A DNA stretch of 19,315 nucleotides from Ignavibacteria bacterium. GTDB lineage: Bacteria; Bacteroidota; Ignavibacteria; Kapaibacteriales; UBA961. The stretch is from contig JADJXV010000022.1 of the NCBI GenBank assembly GCA_016720145.1, positions 1 through 19,315 on the forward strand, read 5' to 3'. Both the position numbers and the translations under genes were made by a program. Below are positions 1 through 8,789 of this stretch, piece after piece (the stretch's first letter is position 1; the number at the start of each line of letters is the position of its first letter). The notes beneath the pieces are model-generated. The model was not told the origin of the DNA, ran no database searches, and saw nothing but the letters and a program-made list of their open reading frames with translations.

Positions 1-1582
1 TTGGCCCGAGCCGCCAGTGGCAAAATCTATGGGAGACCGCCAATGCTGACAGACAAGCCGCCTTCGAAGCCCGCTTAAGTACCGCTTTCGTCGGTTTGGA
101 CTCACGGAATTCCTCCGGCACCATCGGCGAAGAATCCTCGCCCTTCGGCTTCCCGCTTGGTATTACGTATCCTTATCTCTCGGTCGAAACACTCGTCTCG
201 AACGCTACAGCCGCCGCCAAAGAATGGCGCGCAATTTCCCCGAAAGAACGTGCATTGATTCTCATTGAATGCTTAGAGCGCGCCTCCAAACATTTCTTTG
301 AAATCGGTTATGCCACGATGCACACAACGGGGCAGGGCTTTGTGATGGCGTTTCAGGCGTCGGGTCCGCACGCCTTCGACCGCGCACTAGAAGCAATTGC
401 CGTAGGATATTCCGCGCTTGCGAGATGTTCAATCACGACCGCAGAATGGACTAAGCCAATGGGCAAAAATGGCAGTTACACTCCGTAAAGATTCGTAGCC
501 GTACCGAAAGTTGTGGTGTACGATCGGCTGCTCGACCTTCCGCTGTGGAATTCCTTCCCGGGATATTCGCTTCGCTCATCACAAGCAATACGACATTGCC
601 AAGACTCATCAATCACGTTGCCGATGGCGATATGCGTAGCAAGTTGTCAGAAGACTCACACCGAACCCGGTATTAATCCACATTATACAACTTGGGGCGG
701 ACTCATGGGCCAATCAAATAACATTTGATATTGCATGGCATCCGGCAGTGACGACGATTGATTATACCGGCAGCGCTGCTATTGGTTCCAAGCTCGAACG
801 CCTTATCGTCGGTTCGAATAAAGTCCTGTTTACTGAAAAGGTTGGCGTCAATTGCTGTTTAATCGAAAGCACCGAGAATCTCGACGCAGTTCTCGATAAT
901 CTCGCCTGGAATTACCCTCTACAGCGGTCAGATGTGCACCGCCCCGCAGAATTTCTTTATCCCGAAAAATGGTGTTGTAGAAAATGGCAATCTCATCCCG
1001 CTCGACGAAGTAGCAAGCCGCCTCGCCGCCAAAATTGACGGATTGGTATTCAATGAAAAAATCGGTCCGGGCACGCTCGGCGCTCTCCAAAATCCTGCAA
1101 CCCTTGAACGCCTCCACGAAGCATCACAGCTCGGCGGCACGATCGTACGACCAAGCGCACCGGTGGCTCAGCATGGGTTCGCCGAATCGCGCACCGTATC
1201 GCCGCTTATCATGCAAGTAACGGAAAATCAAAAAGATATTTACGAAAAAGAATGGTTTGGTCCGATTGGATTTGTGATTCCAGTTGAAGATTTCAATCAA
1301 GGAATTGCCCTGATGGCGGAGTCCGCGCAGACGCATGGCGCACTTTCGGCGGCAGTCTATACGAACGATGACGCAAAGAAAGAGTACGCTGAAAATGAAC
1401 TTCTCTACGCCGGTGCGCCGGTAGCATTTAATTTCACCGGACCAATTTGGGTGAATCAATCGGCGGCCTTCAGTGATTTCCATGGCACTGGCGCTAATCC
1501 GGCCGGCAGCGCATCCTTTGCCGATTTGAGTTTTGTTTGCAATCGGTATAATGTGATCGGAAGTCGTGAGAAGATTGAGTGA
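1..1582 (+). pseudogene. paaN: PaaN-type aldehyde dehydrogenase, multiply frameshifted; 5' end outside window
   Basis: PaaN-family proteins are aldehyde dehydrogenases linked to phenylacetate ring degradation. The coding signal is clear but lies in several frames. Frame 3 is open from base 1 to a stop at 486-488 and includes SPFGFPLGITYP and MHTTGQGFVMAFQASGPHA. Then TIGCSTF appears near 520, PLWNSFPG near 540, PMAICVASCQK near 620-650, DYTGSAAIG from about 760 with TEKVGVN, and finally LYSGQMCTAPQNFF at 917-958, which carries the presumed catalytic Cys. The last frame runs intact to the TGA at 1580-1582. At least five frame changes fall between about 470 and 920, plus an in-frame stop at 486. 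About 525 codons are visible; the family is usually around 550 residues, so only a short N-terminus is missing. It is either a recently decayed gene or a stretch of poor sequence. Family assignment is from recalled motifs. Confidence 0.82.
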
Positions 1583-1597
1583 TGGAATTCAATATAA

Positions 1598-1754
1598 TGT
1601 AGGGGCAACACTAACGCTGTCAATTTAAGAATAAATAGGTATGTAATTGAACACTTCGACAAGCTCAGGGTGACTGTAGTCGTTCGTCGTGCTGAGCTTG
1701 CCTCTACTCATCAAGCAAATGCTAATTTCTTACGTTGACAGCATTGCCCTTGCA
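1598..1754. repeat. MITE-like imperfect palindromic element with nested hairpin
   Basis: The outer ends 1598-1608 (TGTAGGGGCAA) and 1744-1754 (reverse complement TGCAAGGGCAA) match at 9 of 11 positions. Further in, GCTGTCAA at 1616-1623 is the exact reverse complement of TTGACAGC at 1735-1742, and TAAGAA with an AT-rich stretch ending in TAG follows on both arms. A nested perfect 9-bp inverted repeat, CAAGCTCAG at 1660-1668 and CTGAGCTTG at 1692-1700, sits near the centre. No ORF is present inside and I see no clear target-site duplication. The element lies between the paaN pseudogene and the DUF3078 gene. Non-autonomous transposon or dispersed intergenic repeat is an inference from the structure. 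Confidence 0.55.
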
Positions 1755-1819
1755 GTAGCCCACATATCAAATACAAATAAATAAATATTTTTATAGACCA
1801 ATATTTTAATTGCCGAAAA

Positions 1820-2749
1820 ATGAAAAATATTCTTCTTCTTGCTTTTATTTTTCTCGGAGTTAGTTCAATGAGCGCTCAGGATACGACATGGAAAAAGGGT
1901 GGTGTTGTGACGCTGAATTTCAATCAGGTGAGTTTGGTGAATTGGGCTGCCGGCGGTGACGGTGCCTACTCGATTACTGGTTTGTTCAATTACTTTGCCA
2001 ATCACAAGACGGAGAATACTTCGTGGGATAATACCCTCGATTTGGCGTATGGACTGATTAAGACGTCCGAAAATCCGATTCGTAAAAACGAAGACCGTAT
2101 CGAACTCAATTCTAAATATGGTAAACGTGCTTCGGATGATTTCTTCTATGCAGTACTCTTCAATTTCCGTAGTCAATTCGACAATGGGTACGCCTATCCC
2201 AATGATTCTGATATCGTTTCACGCTTTGCAGCTCCTGCGTATGTGACCTTCGCACTCGGTATGGATTACAAACCCCTCCCGTATTTTTCCTTATTTCTTT
2301 CACCGGCAACCGGCAAATTGACCATCGTCGGCGATCAAGACCTTGCTGATGCTGGCTCGTACGGTGTGGACAAAGCTACGTTTGATCCATTGGGAAATAA
2401 ACTCACCGACGGTAAAACGACGCGGTTTGAGTTCGGTGCATTCATGGTGGCGAAATTCCAAAAAGAAGTGATGACCAATGTCAGCGTTACTACTAATCTC
2501 ACATTATTCAATAATTATACCGACAAAGTCAGCTCCAACCGAACAAATATCGACGTCAACTGGGACTTGCTTATCTCCATGAAAGTCAACGAGTACATCT
2601 CGGCGACGATTGCAACGAATGTGATTTACGACCACGATATTCCTGTGCCGATTTATGAGACAATCAGCGGCGTGAAGACGAAAATCGGAACGGGTCCGCG
2701 GACGCAATTCAAGCAGTCGTTGGGGATAGGATTTGGGTATAAATTGTAA
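1820..2749 (+). CDS. DUF3078 family outer-membrane beta-barrel protein
   Basis: This 309-residue protein starts at ATG 1820 with a clear Sec signal peptide: Lys at position 3, a Leu/Ile/Phe-rich core, and probable cleavage after MSA near residue 19. The mature start (TTWKKGG, then FNQVSLVNWAAGG) and the rest, with alternating polar/hydrophobic strands, many aromatic residues and a hydrophobic C-terminus ending GFGYKL, fit the DUF3078 family of Bacteroidota-type genomes, whose precise role is unknown. The C-terminal pattern is that of a strand recognised by the outer-membrane assembly machinery. It is a single gene, with the palindromic element upstream and a convergent lipoprotein gene downstream. 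Family call is by recognition of the N-terminal motif; a barrel in the outer membrane is inferred. Confidence 0.8.
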   Translation: MKNILLLAFIFLGVSSMSAQDTTWKKGGVVTLNFNQVSLVNWAAGGDGAYSITGLFNYFANHKTENTSWDNTLDLAYGLIKTSENPIRKNEDRIELNSKYGKRASDDFFYAVLFNFRSQFDNGYAYPNDSDIVSRFAAPAYVTFALGMDYKPLPYFSLFLSPATGKLTIVGDQDLADAGSYGVDKATFDPLGNKLTDGKTTRFEFGAFMVAKFQKEVMTNVSVTTNLTLFNNYTDKVSSNRTNIDVNWDLLISMKVNEYISATIATNVIYDHDIPVPIYETISGVKTKIGTGPRTQFKQSLGIGFGYKL

Positions 2750-2758
2750 TGATATTTT

Positions 2759-2776
2759 CTCCAGCTGAAGCTGGAG
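2759..2776. repeat. Perfect 7-bp hairpin (CTCCAGC-tgaa-GCTGGAG)
   Basis: This short perfect inverted repeat lies 9 bases past the DUF3078 stop, in the spacer between two convergent genes. It is not followed by a T tract on either strand, so it is a poor intrinsic terminator on its own. Near 2816-2835 a second, related GAAGCTCCGGCTTTT hairpin with a 4-5 bp stem is followed by a short T run and could help end transcription from the left. The two motifs look like dispersed intergenic repeats rather than parts of a gene. Confidence 0.45.
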
Positions 2777-2856
2777 TCTATTCAGTAAGAAAATTGCAGC
2801 CCGTATTAACTTGACCTGGCGAAGCTCCGGCTTTTCAGCACGCAGGGGGCCCCTTT

Positions 2857-4125
2857 TTATTGAGTATTCTCCACTTCCACAATCCTCCTCCGCGCTGCCT
2901 CAAGCGCCTCACGCGCTGACTTCTTCCGATAGACTGCATTCATAATTTCCTCTTCGAGGATGCGTTCGGCGTCTAAGAAGTGGGGCGATGCCGGTAGGGG
3001 ACGTGCATTACGAATCTGCTCGAGAAAACTGAGTTGATGATCATTGTATTTTGCCGTGTTTTGAGGCGAAAATACCTCTTTATCTGCCGGAAATCCTGCA
3101 TCGGATACAGTTTGGCAAAATGAGCTTGATTGTGGATACGACGTCAAAAATTGGATTAATAATTCCGCTTCTCTGCTATGCGTTGACTGCGAAGTGCTGG
3201 CAATACAATCACCACCGAGTATGCTGTAGCCAATCTGCCAGAGCTGCGAAGTGGGAATTTGGTCTACTACTACAAACGCTGTATCTTCATGAATTTCATG
3301 CGCCTTGTCGAGCAGCCATTGTCCCGTGATCCATGCGCCTATCTTTCCTTGAAGGAGTTTATCGTCGAGTGTTCGGGACTGTTCCTGCATGCCGCCGTCA
3401 CACATTTCTAAGTAAAATTCTAATCCTGCAACTGCCGCTGAGTCAAACGTACTGCCAAGTGGATTCTTTGTAAAAAGATTACTTCCTGCACTCCATATCA
3501 CCGGGAGCGCTTTTTTGAGAACATTATGAGGTTCGGCGGAGTTTATTCCCCAAAATCCTGCTGTGCCACTTCGCGTTTTCATCCATCGGAGCATTTCCCA
3601 ACTATTTTTCCTAAATAATAATTTTTCATGACTTTCCAGAAGAGCTTTGATATTCGGAATCATTTTCCGGGAAATCACCATCGCTCGGGTATTCATCGTC
3701 CAGGGCAGGGCGTAGATATGTGCTTGTGAGATAAGGGATTGCAGGGCAGGATAGAAGTAGCGGCTTGTGTCCAGAGCGAGCGAATCCGAGAGCGGGCTGA
3801 GCGCGCCGGATGCGATAAATTCGGGCATCCATTCGAAACCGAGATGGACGACATCAGGCGCAGTGCGAGCGTTAAAACCGAGCATGAGTTTGGTCTTGCC
3901 GTCGGACCATTGCAGATCTGTGAGCTCGACGTGGATAGTTGGGTGGAGTTTTTCGAATTGCGCGATGAGCTCAATTAGCGCTTGTTTTTGGCGCGGTTCG
4001 CTCCAGAAATGCCAGAAGGTGATAGTAGTATTTGTGTCTTTATCCGGACGATTACAGGAAAAAGATATGTATGCAACACAAAGCATTGCAATGAGATACA
4101 ACGCCCGATACTTAGTCCTGAGCAT
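2857..4125 (-). CDS. ABC-type sugar-binding lipoprotein (family 1 extracellular solute-binding protein)
   Basis: The protein is 422 residues from ATG 4125. A basic N-terminus and a hydrophobic stretch (YLIAMLCVAYISFS) lead to Cys24, a plausible lipid-attachment site although the lipobox is not canonical. The mature part starts with ITFWHFW and continues with WSDGKTKLMLGF, APDVVHLGFEW and GALSPLSD, the usual pattern of maltose/glycerol-phosphate-type (MalE/UgpB) binding proteins. An upstream in-frame ATG at 4152 would add nine residues; I prefer 4125 because it gives a cleaner signal peptide. The start overlaps the end of the PBP2 gene by 14 bases, so the two are probably co-transcribed. No permease or ATPase gene lies in the window, so its transporter, if any, is elsewhere. 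The ligand is unknown. Confidence 0.85.
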   Translation of the reverse strand: MLRTKYRALYLIAMLCVAYISFSCNRPDKDTNTTITFWHFWSEPRQKQALIELIAQFEKLHPTIHVELTDLQWSDGKTKLMLGFNARTAPDVVHLGFEWMPEFIASGALSPLSDSLALDTSRYFYPALQSLISQAHIYALPWTMNTRAMVISRKMIPNIKALLESHEKLLFRKNSWEMLRWMKTRSGTAGFWGINSAEPHNVLKKALPVIWSAGSNLFTKNPLGSTFDSAAVAGLEFYLEMCDGGMQEQSRTLDDKLLQGKIGAWITGQWLLDKAHEIHEDTAFVVVDQIPTSQLWQIGYSILGGDCIASTSQSTHSREAELLIQFLTSYPQSSSFCQTVSDAGFPADKEVFSPQNTAKYNDHQLSFLEQIRNARPLPASPHFLDAERILEEEIMNAVYRKKSAREALEAARRRIVEVENTQ

Positions 4126-5953
4126 CTTGAGCAATTGGTAATTTGAGTGCATTCGTATCGAGCTTCAGTTTGGTCGAGTCAGATTGAGGATAGAAGAATT
4201 TCATTAATAATTTTTGTGCTATTGGAGCAGAAATCACTCCACCAAATCCTGCATTTTCGACCATCACACACATGGCGATTTTGGGGTTTTCTTTGGGCGC
4301 ATAGCACACAAACCATGCATGATCTTGACCATGAGGGTTTTGTGCAGTACCTGTTTTACCACATACACTTATCTTATCTACACGTGCCGAGAGTGCTGTT
4401 CCACCGGGCACATTGACTACATCATACATTCCTTCTTTGATGAGTGCAAATACATCCGGTCGTATTTTTAATGTGCGAGTAGCAGGTATAATCGATTCCA
4501 TGCGTTTCGTTTTCCGGTTATAAATCGAATTCACAAAATGCGGCTGATAGATAGTACCGCCATTGGCGAGAGCTGCGCAATAGACCGCCATTTGGGTCGG
4601 AGTCACATTTAATTCACCTTGACCGATGCCAAGATTCACGAGGCGACCTTCTATTTCACGGTCGCTGAGGCGGTGACGTTTGTAATAATCATAAGAAGGA
4701 AGGAGTCCGGGGGTGTCTTCGGGGATGTCGATGTAGGTCTTTTCGCCAAAACCAAACATTCTCCCGTACTGAGTGAATTTTTGAATCCCGAGGCGTGGAC
4801 CCATTGCATTAAAAAACGCGTTACAGGATGCTTGAATGGCTCGTCGAACATTAATATTTCCGTGAGGACCGCCGTGACATTTCCATGTGCGACCACCGAA
4901 GTAGTATCCACCTGAACAGTTTACTGTCGTACTTGGCGTGATGATTCCTTCCTGAAGGCAAGCTGCCGCCATGAGCATTTTCCAGGTAGAGCCTGGCGGA
5001 TAAGCGGCGAGAGTGGCGCGGTTAAAGAGTGGCTTTGCTTCATCTTGGAGGAGCTTGCCATAGACATTTCCGGGGGTGCGTCCGCTAAAAGCGCGAAGGT
5101 CAAAGTCGGGCTTGCTTGCGAATGCAATGAGTTCGCCATTTCTCGGGTCGAGTGCGACAATTGCGCCTTGGCGTCCGTCGAGGAGCTGTTCGGCTAACTC
5201 CTGCATATCTTTATCGATTCCAAGATGCAGGTCGAATCCTTCCTCAGGAAGAATATCATTGGCACCTTCTTGAAAACTAGACACTTTTTGCCCGGTAGCA
5301 TTGACGGCGACCATTTGAACGCCTTTTGCTCCGCGAAGGTAATTTTCGTATGTCTTTTCCATGCCAGAATAGCCGACAATATCGCCCGGGGAGTAATAAT
5401 CGCCCATAGATTTAAGTTGAATTTCAGAGATTTGCCTGGTATAGCCGAGTGTATGGGACATGTTTGCGGTTGATTCATAGAGTCGTTTGAATTCAACTAC
5501 TATATCCACACCGGGCAATAAGTCATGATTTTCCTCTAATGACGCAAGTGTCTGAAAATCAGCATCACGATATATTTTATTGGGCTTTACGCGTGATAGT
5601 AATTTTGATTCTTCGTACGCTTTACGGACTTCGGCGGTATCAAGCTGGAGAATTGAGGCAAGAAGAGGGATAGATTCTAAGCGAAATTCATTTGGAGTGA
5701 TAGTAATTGAAAATGATGGTGCGTTATGAACGATGATTTTACCGTTTCGATCAAAAATATTACCCCTGAACGGGTCGATCATTATTTGCTTTATCGCTTG
5801 TGTTTCTGCTTTTAATCGATAGACATTCCCTTGAATTATTTGGAGATAGCCTAATCTAGCTACAAAGACGGAAAGAATAAAAAAGCAAATTGCCCGAAAA
5901 ATAGTTCGACGGATCGGCGTTCCAAAATTTGAATCAAGTAGCGATGGTTTCAT
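4112..5953 (-). CDS. mrdA: Penicillin-binding protein 2 (peptidoglycan transpeptidase of elongation)
   Basis: A 613-residue class B PBP that cross-links peptidoglycan during lateral wall growth and normally works with RodA and MreC/D. One N-terminal membrane anchor (about residues 15-37) is followed by the dimerisation domain with RGNIFDRNGKIIV (63-75) and the transpeptidase domain. The three active-site motifs are present: STWK with Ser322, SCN at 376-378 and KTG at 533-535. FGFGEKTYIDIPEDTPG and GIGQGELNVTPTQMA are also typical. Length fits the family, so it is probably functional. No rodA or mreBCD is nearby; the gene follows the O-antigen ligase after a gap of about 100 bases and overlaps the lipoprotein gene after it. 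Assignment to PBP2 rather than FtsI rests on overall pattern and lack of a PASTA tail. Confidence 0.95.
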   Translation of the reverse strand: MKPSLLDSNFGTPIRRTIFRAICFFILSVFVARLGYLQIIQGNVYRLKAETQAIKQIMIDPFRGNIFDRNGKIIVHNAPSFSITITPNEFRLESIPLLASILQLDTAEVRKAYEESKLLSRVKPNKIYRDADFQTLASLEENHDLLPGVDIVVEFKRLYESTANMSHTLGYTRQISEIQLKSMGDYYSPGDIVGYSGMEKTYENYLRGAKGVQMVAVNATGQKVSSFQEGANDILPEEGFDLHLGIDKDMQELAEQLLDGRQGAIVALDPRNGELIAFASKPDFDLRAFSGRTPGNVYGKLLQDEAKPLFNRATLAAYPPGSTWKMLMAAACLQEGIITPSTTVNCSGGYYFGGRTWKCHGGPHGNINVRRAIQASCNAFFNAMGPRLGIQKFTQYGRMFGFGEKTYIDIPEDTPGLLPSYDYYKRHRLSDREIEGRLVNLGIGQGELNVTPTQMAVYCAALANGGTIYQPHFVNSIYNRKTKRMESIIPATRTLKIRPDVFALIKEGMYDVVNVPGGTALSARVDKISVCGKTGTAQNPHGQDHAWFVCYAPKENPKIAMCVMVENAGFGGVISAPIAQKLLMKFFYPQSDSTKLKLDTNALKLPIAQDAQD

Positions 5954-6014
5954 GGAAATTAAGAGAGGTAAGAGAACGGCAACAGTACAGTAGAGATTAC
6001 GCGTATAATTATTA

Positions 6015-6022
6015 CAAAATTA
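6015..6022 (-). promoter_or_regulatory. Candidate -7 element (TAATTTTG) upstream of mrdA
   Basis: Read on the minus strand, TAATTTTG matches the Bacteroidota sigma-A -7 consensus TAnnTTTG exactly. It lies about 60 bases before the mrdA start, in the only sizeable gap of this gene block. No TTG is visible at the expected -33 distance, so this is a weak prediction that mrdA has its own promoter in addition to read-through. Confidence 0.25.
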
Positions 6023-6051
6023 GTTAGGTTTCTTCAGGCGAAGGCAGAGAA

Positions 6052-7488
6052 TTATTCTGGTATGATTTTTTTTTGAACAAGAAAATTATCCTTATCCTGA
6101 TTACTTGCAAGGAATGAAAATGTGAATAGTATTGCCATAAGAAATACTCCTTCTCGTTGATCAAAAATACTACCGACAAAATTAATCACAAATAATCCAC
6201 ACAATCCTGATAATGAACTAACAGAAAAGAAAAGTTCACGCGAATTAGTAGTATTACGTGAGATACGCCAATTTCGAATAAGTAAGGTGCTTAGAATACC
6301 AAAAAATAGGAACGCAAGGGGTAATCCCATCTTTTGTGCCGAACCTAGATAGTTGTTATGGGCATACGTGTTTACAACTGTAAACCGATTAATGGCATCA
6401 TAACGTTTATGTATTTTTTGTAATCCTTCTCCTCCCAAAGGATAGTCTATTATTCCTTTAATGAGGACTTCATTTTCGTAAATTCTACTGAGATACGAAG
6501 GATCAGTTGCAAATCCGGCACTTGAGCTAAATCTCTTATTTATCACATTGTAAGCGGTATTTGTGTACTGCCCTAAAAACACAGAACTGACCATTATAAT
6601 TATCAATCCGATTGACAAGCTACCAATTAAAAAATGCTTGCGATACGTACCTTTTGTGACCAATCCAATTATAATTAAACCAATGACATAGCCCACCCAA
6701 GCTGTTCTTGCAAGGGATACTATAAGTACGCTAAAACAAAAAACATGAAAACACACCAGCATAACGCGAAGAATCGTTTTCTTGGTATATATTATGCCAA
6801 CAATGGTGACCAAGCTGGCTACCGTAAAAACGGCAGCACCCTGTCTTATACCGACATAGAAAAGCTGAGAAGCAAATTTAAAATTTGTAAGTGCTATTTT
6901 ATATTGATAGATATTCGATGCACCTTGAATTAAGATGACGATTGCACATATCATCAGTAGTGCATTTTGCTGGTTTTTATCCTTGAAAATTTCTCGAATT
7001 GGGTAATAATACAATACAATTAAATAGAGCTGCCATCCTTTGATCCACGACATAAATTCTACATCATTCAAGTAGCTTAGAATTCCGTTTAATGCCAAGA
7101 ACCCAAGAAAGAGTAAATACAGTAAATCAATCCAATGAGTTATTAATTTTTGTTTCTTTAGCCATACATGGCTGAACATCCACACAAAAAGAGACAAATG
7201 GTAAGCCATTGCAAAAATAATAGGTTGTGATGATTCTTCAGTGGATGATTTGGCGTAAAAAAAATAGCTTGAAAAGAGCACTCCATAGATCCACCATGTA
7301 GGTGAAATAAAGCAGAGTGAAGCTGCTATTCCTGCACTGACTATCCCAATAGCTACCAGCTCACCAAACAATAGATACGCAGGTACTAAAATCATCAAAA
7401 CAGCTACAAGAAAGCTACCTGCTGTTACAATTGATATCTGCTTATCCGAAACTTTCGATTCTATAAATTGGAAAAAAGAAGTCATCAT
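6052..7488 (-). CDS. O-antigen ligase / Wzy-type polymerase family membrane protein
   Basis: About 478 residues, almost entirely hydrophobic, with around 11-12 predicted membrane segments. Near residue 360 a large periplasmic region ends in NTYAHNNYLGSAQKMGL, the His-Asn motif before the last helices that marks the Wzy_C/O-antigen ligase family. Members either polymerise lipid-linked repeat units or transfer glycan to an acceptor such as lipid A; sequence alone does not decide which. I chose ATG 7488 because its ATGA overlaps the flippase stop codon and GGAG lies eight bases upstream; GTG 7497 and ATG 7485 are alternatives. The neighbours (flippase, glycosyltransferases) support a surface-glycan role. 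Confidence 0.85.
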   Translation of the reverse strand: MMTSFFQFIESKVSDKQISIVTAGSFLVAVLMILVPAYLLFGELVAIGIVSAGIAASLCFISPTWWIYGVLFSSYFFYAKSSTEESSQPIIFAMAYHLSLFVWMFSHVWLKKQKLITHWIDLLYLLFLGFLALNGILSYLNDVEFMSWIKGWQLYLIVLYYYPIREIFKDKNQQNALLMICAIVILIQGASNIYQYKIALTNFKFASQLFYVGIRQGAAVFTVASLVTIVGIIYTKKTILRVMLVCFHVFCFSVLIVSLARTAWVGYVIGLIIIGLVTKGTYRKHFLIGSLSIGLIIIMVSSVFLGQYTNTAYNVINKRFSSSAGFATDPSYLSRIYENEVLIKGIIDYPLGGEGLQKIHKRYDAINRFTVVNTYAHNNYLGSAQKMGLPLAFLFFGILSTLLIRNWRISRNTTNSRELFFSVSSLSGLCGLFVINFVGSIFDQREGVFLMAILFTFSFLASNQDKDNFLVQKKIIPE

Positions 7489-8789
7489 TCCGTCCACTCC
7501 TTCTTAAAATAGGGGCGTGTCATTTTATACGTTGCTATCAATATACCCAATTCAAGGATTGTAATGGCCAATGCCATACCAACGTGTAGATAATAAAAAG
7601 TCAAAACGAGCATAAGTATAATTCCTAATGCACTTGCGATACTATGAAGGGTCGAAAATTGTTTAAAATTACCACTAATTATAAAATAATGGACGCGGAA
7701 TAAGTTGAAATTGGCAATTACTGCGCTCACTATTAATAATTGAAAAGTGATGATGATTTCAGGATTGGATTTACCGGAAATAAGCTGTATTATTTGTGGA
7801 GCAAAGAGCAAACATACCGAAAGCATAACAATAGAATAATATCCGGCATACCGCTGAAATTTACGTAATAATGCCACACTTCGTGCTTTATCGAGAGAGT
7901 ACAAATGATTCAACCGAGGCAAGACAGCATTGAGTAAGGTCATGAGCGGAAATACTTGAAATATCCCGGTAACTCGTTGAGCTACAGAGTAGTAACCGGT
8001 GATAGTATCAGATGCGAATAAGCTGAAAATAAATACGCGGGATTGTGTGTAAAGATTAATAGATATGCCTGAAACAAATGTATCCCAGCCTACGGACAAT
8101 TGATACCGAAGCTGTGTGATAGTAGGCATCTGAAATTGTACATCTAACTTTCTCCGAGCAATCACAATACTGCTAATTCCGATGAAAATGAGTCCGATGG
8201 AATTAATAATAGGTACGTAAATATAATCTATTTCTTGCCGAACAAATAGCACCGTCAATACTAAGATAATAGCTCTTGCTGTAATATTGAGGATAGATAT
8301 ATACCTCATTTTTTCTAACCCCTGAAAGAGCCATAACGGGAAAAGTACATCGCCGACAATTGCACCAAAGCTCCATAAATACAAAGCTCTTTCATGTTCA
8401 AATTTTGAAAATGTATAGGTAAGGACAAGGACTGCTCCAAAAGAAACAACCATGAAAATTGATTTGAGAAGCATTACTGAGCTGAAAATCTCACTCACTA
8501 TTGTTTTCTCATCACGATGAATCGAAATTTGCCGTGAAGAAGAATACGAAAATCCATAATTGGTGAATAAAAGGAATATTCCCAGAAACGATGCAGCAGT
8601 TTCGGTGCGTCCAAAATTTTCTGTGCCTAATGTTCGGATTAAATATGGTAATAATATCAGTGGAAAGACATATCCTAACACTTGTACCGTGGACAATGAT
8701 AAGAAATTATCGAGAATTTGCTTCGAGTTATGGCCCGAAAATCGAGACTTAACGGTCTTCAATTCATTCCAACTTTTGCGTAATCCCAT
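7485..8789 (-). CDS. Wzx-like polysaccharide flippase
   Basis: A 434-residue polytopic protein with about 12 membrane segments. The N-terminal LSTVQVLGYVFPLILLPYL followed by IRTLGTENFGRTETA is the usual opening of RfbX/Wzx flippases of the MATE/MOP superfamily, which move undecaprenyl-linked sugars across the inner membrane. Its start (ATG 8789) lies 26 bases inside the upstream glycosyltransferase gene and its TGA overlaps the ATG of the O-antigen ligase gene, so translation of the three is probably coupled. The exported glycan is not known. Confidence 0.9.
   Translation of the reverse strand: MGLRKSWNELKTVKSRFSGHNSKQILDNFLSLSTVQVLGYVFPLILLPYLIRTLGTENFGRTETAASFLGIFLLFTNYGFSYSSSRQISIHRDEKTIVSEIFSSVMLLKSIFMVVSFGAVLVLTYTFSKFEHERALYLWSFGAIVGDVLFPLWLFQGLEKMRYISILNITARAIILVLTVLFVRQEIDYIYVPIINSIGLIFIGISSIVIARRKLDVQFQMPTITQLRYQLSVGWDTFVSGISINLYTQSRVFIFSLFASDTITGYYSVAQRVTGIFQVFPLMTLLNAVLPRLNHLYSLDKARSVALLRKFQRYAGYYSIVMLSVCLLFAPQIIQLISGKSNPEIIITFQLLIVSAVIANFNLFRVHYFIISGNFKQFSTLHSIASALGIILMLVLTFYYLHVGMALAITILELGILIATYKMTRPYFKKEWTE

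Noticed and set aside
1735..1740. TTGACA, a perfect sigma-70 -35 hexamer before the DUF3078 gene
   Set aside because: It is part of the inverted repeat of the palindromic element, and no -10 box lies at 16-18 bases.
2840..2855. GGGGCCCC followed by five T residues, terminator-like
   Set aside because: The palindrome has no loop and cannot form a usual hairpin; no second arm gives a good stem.
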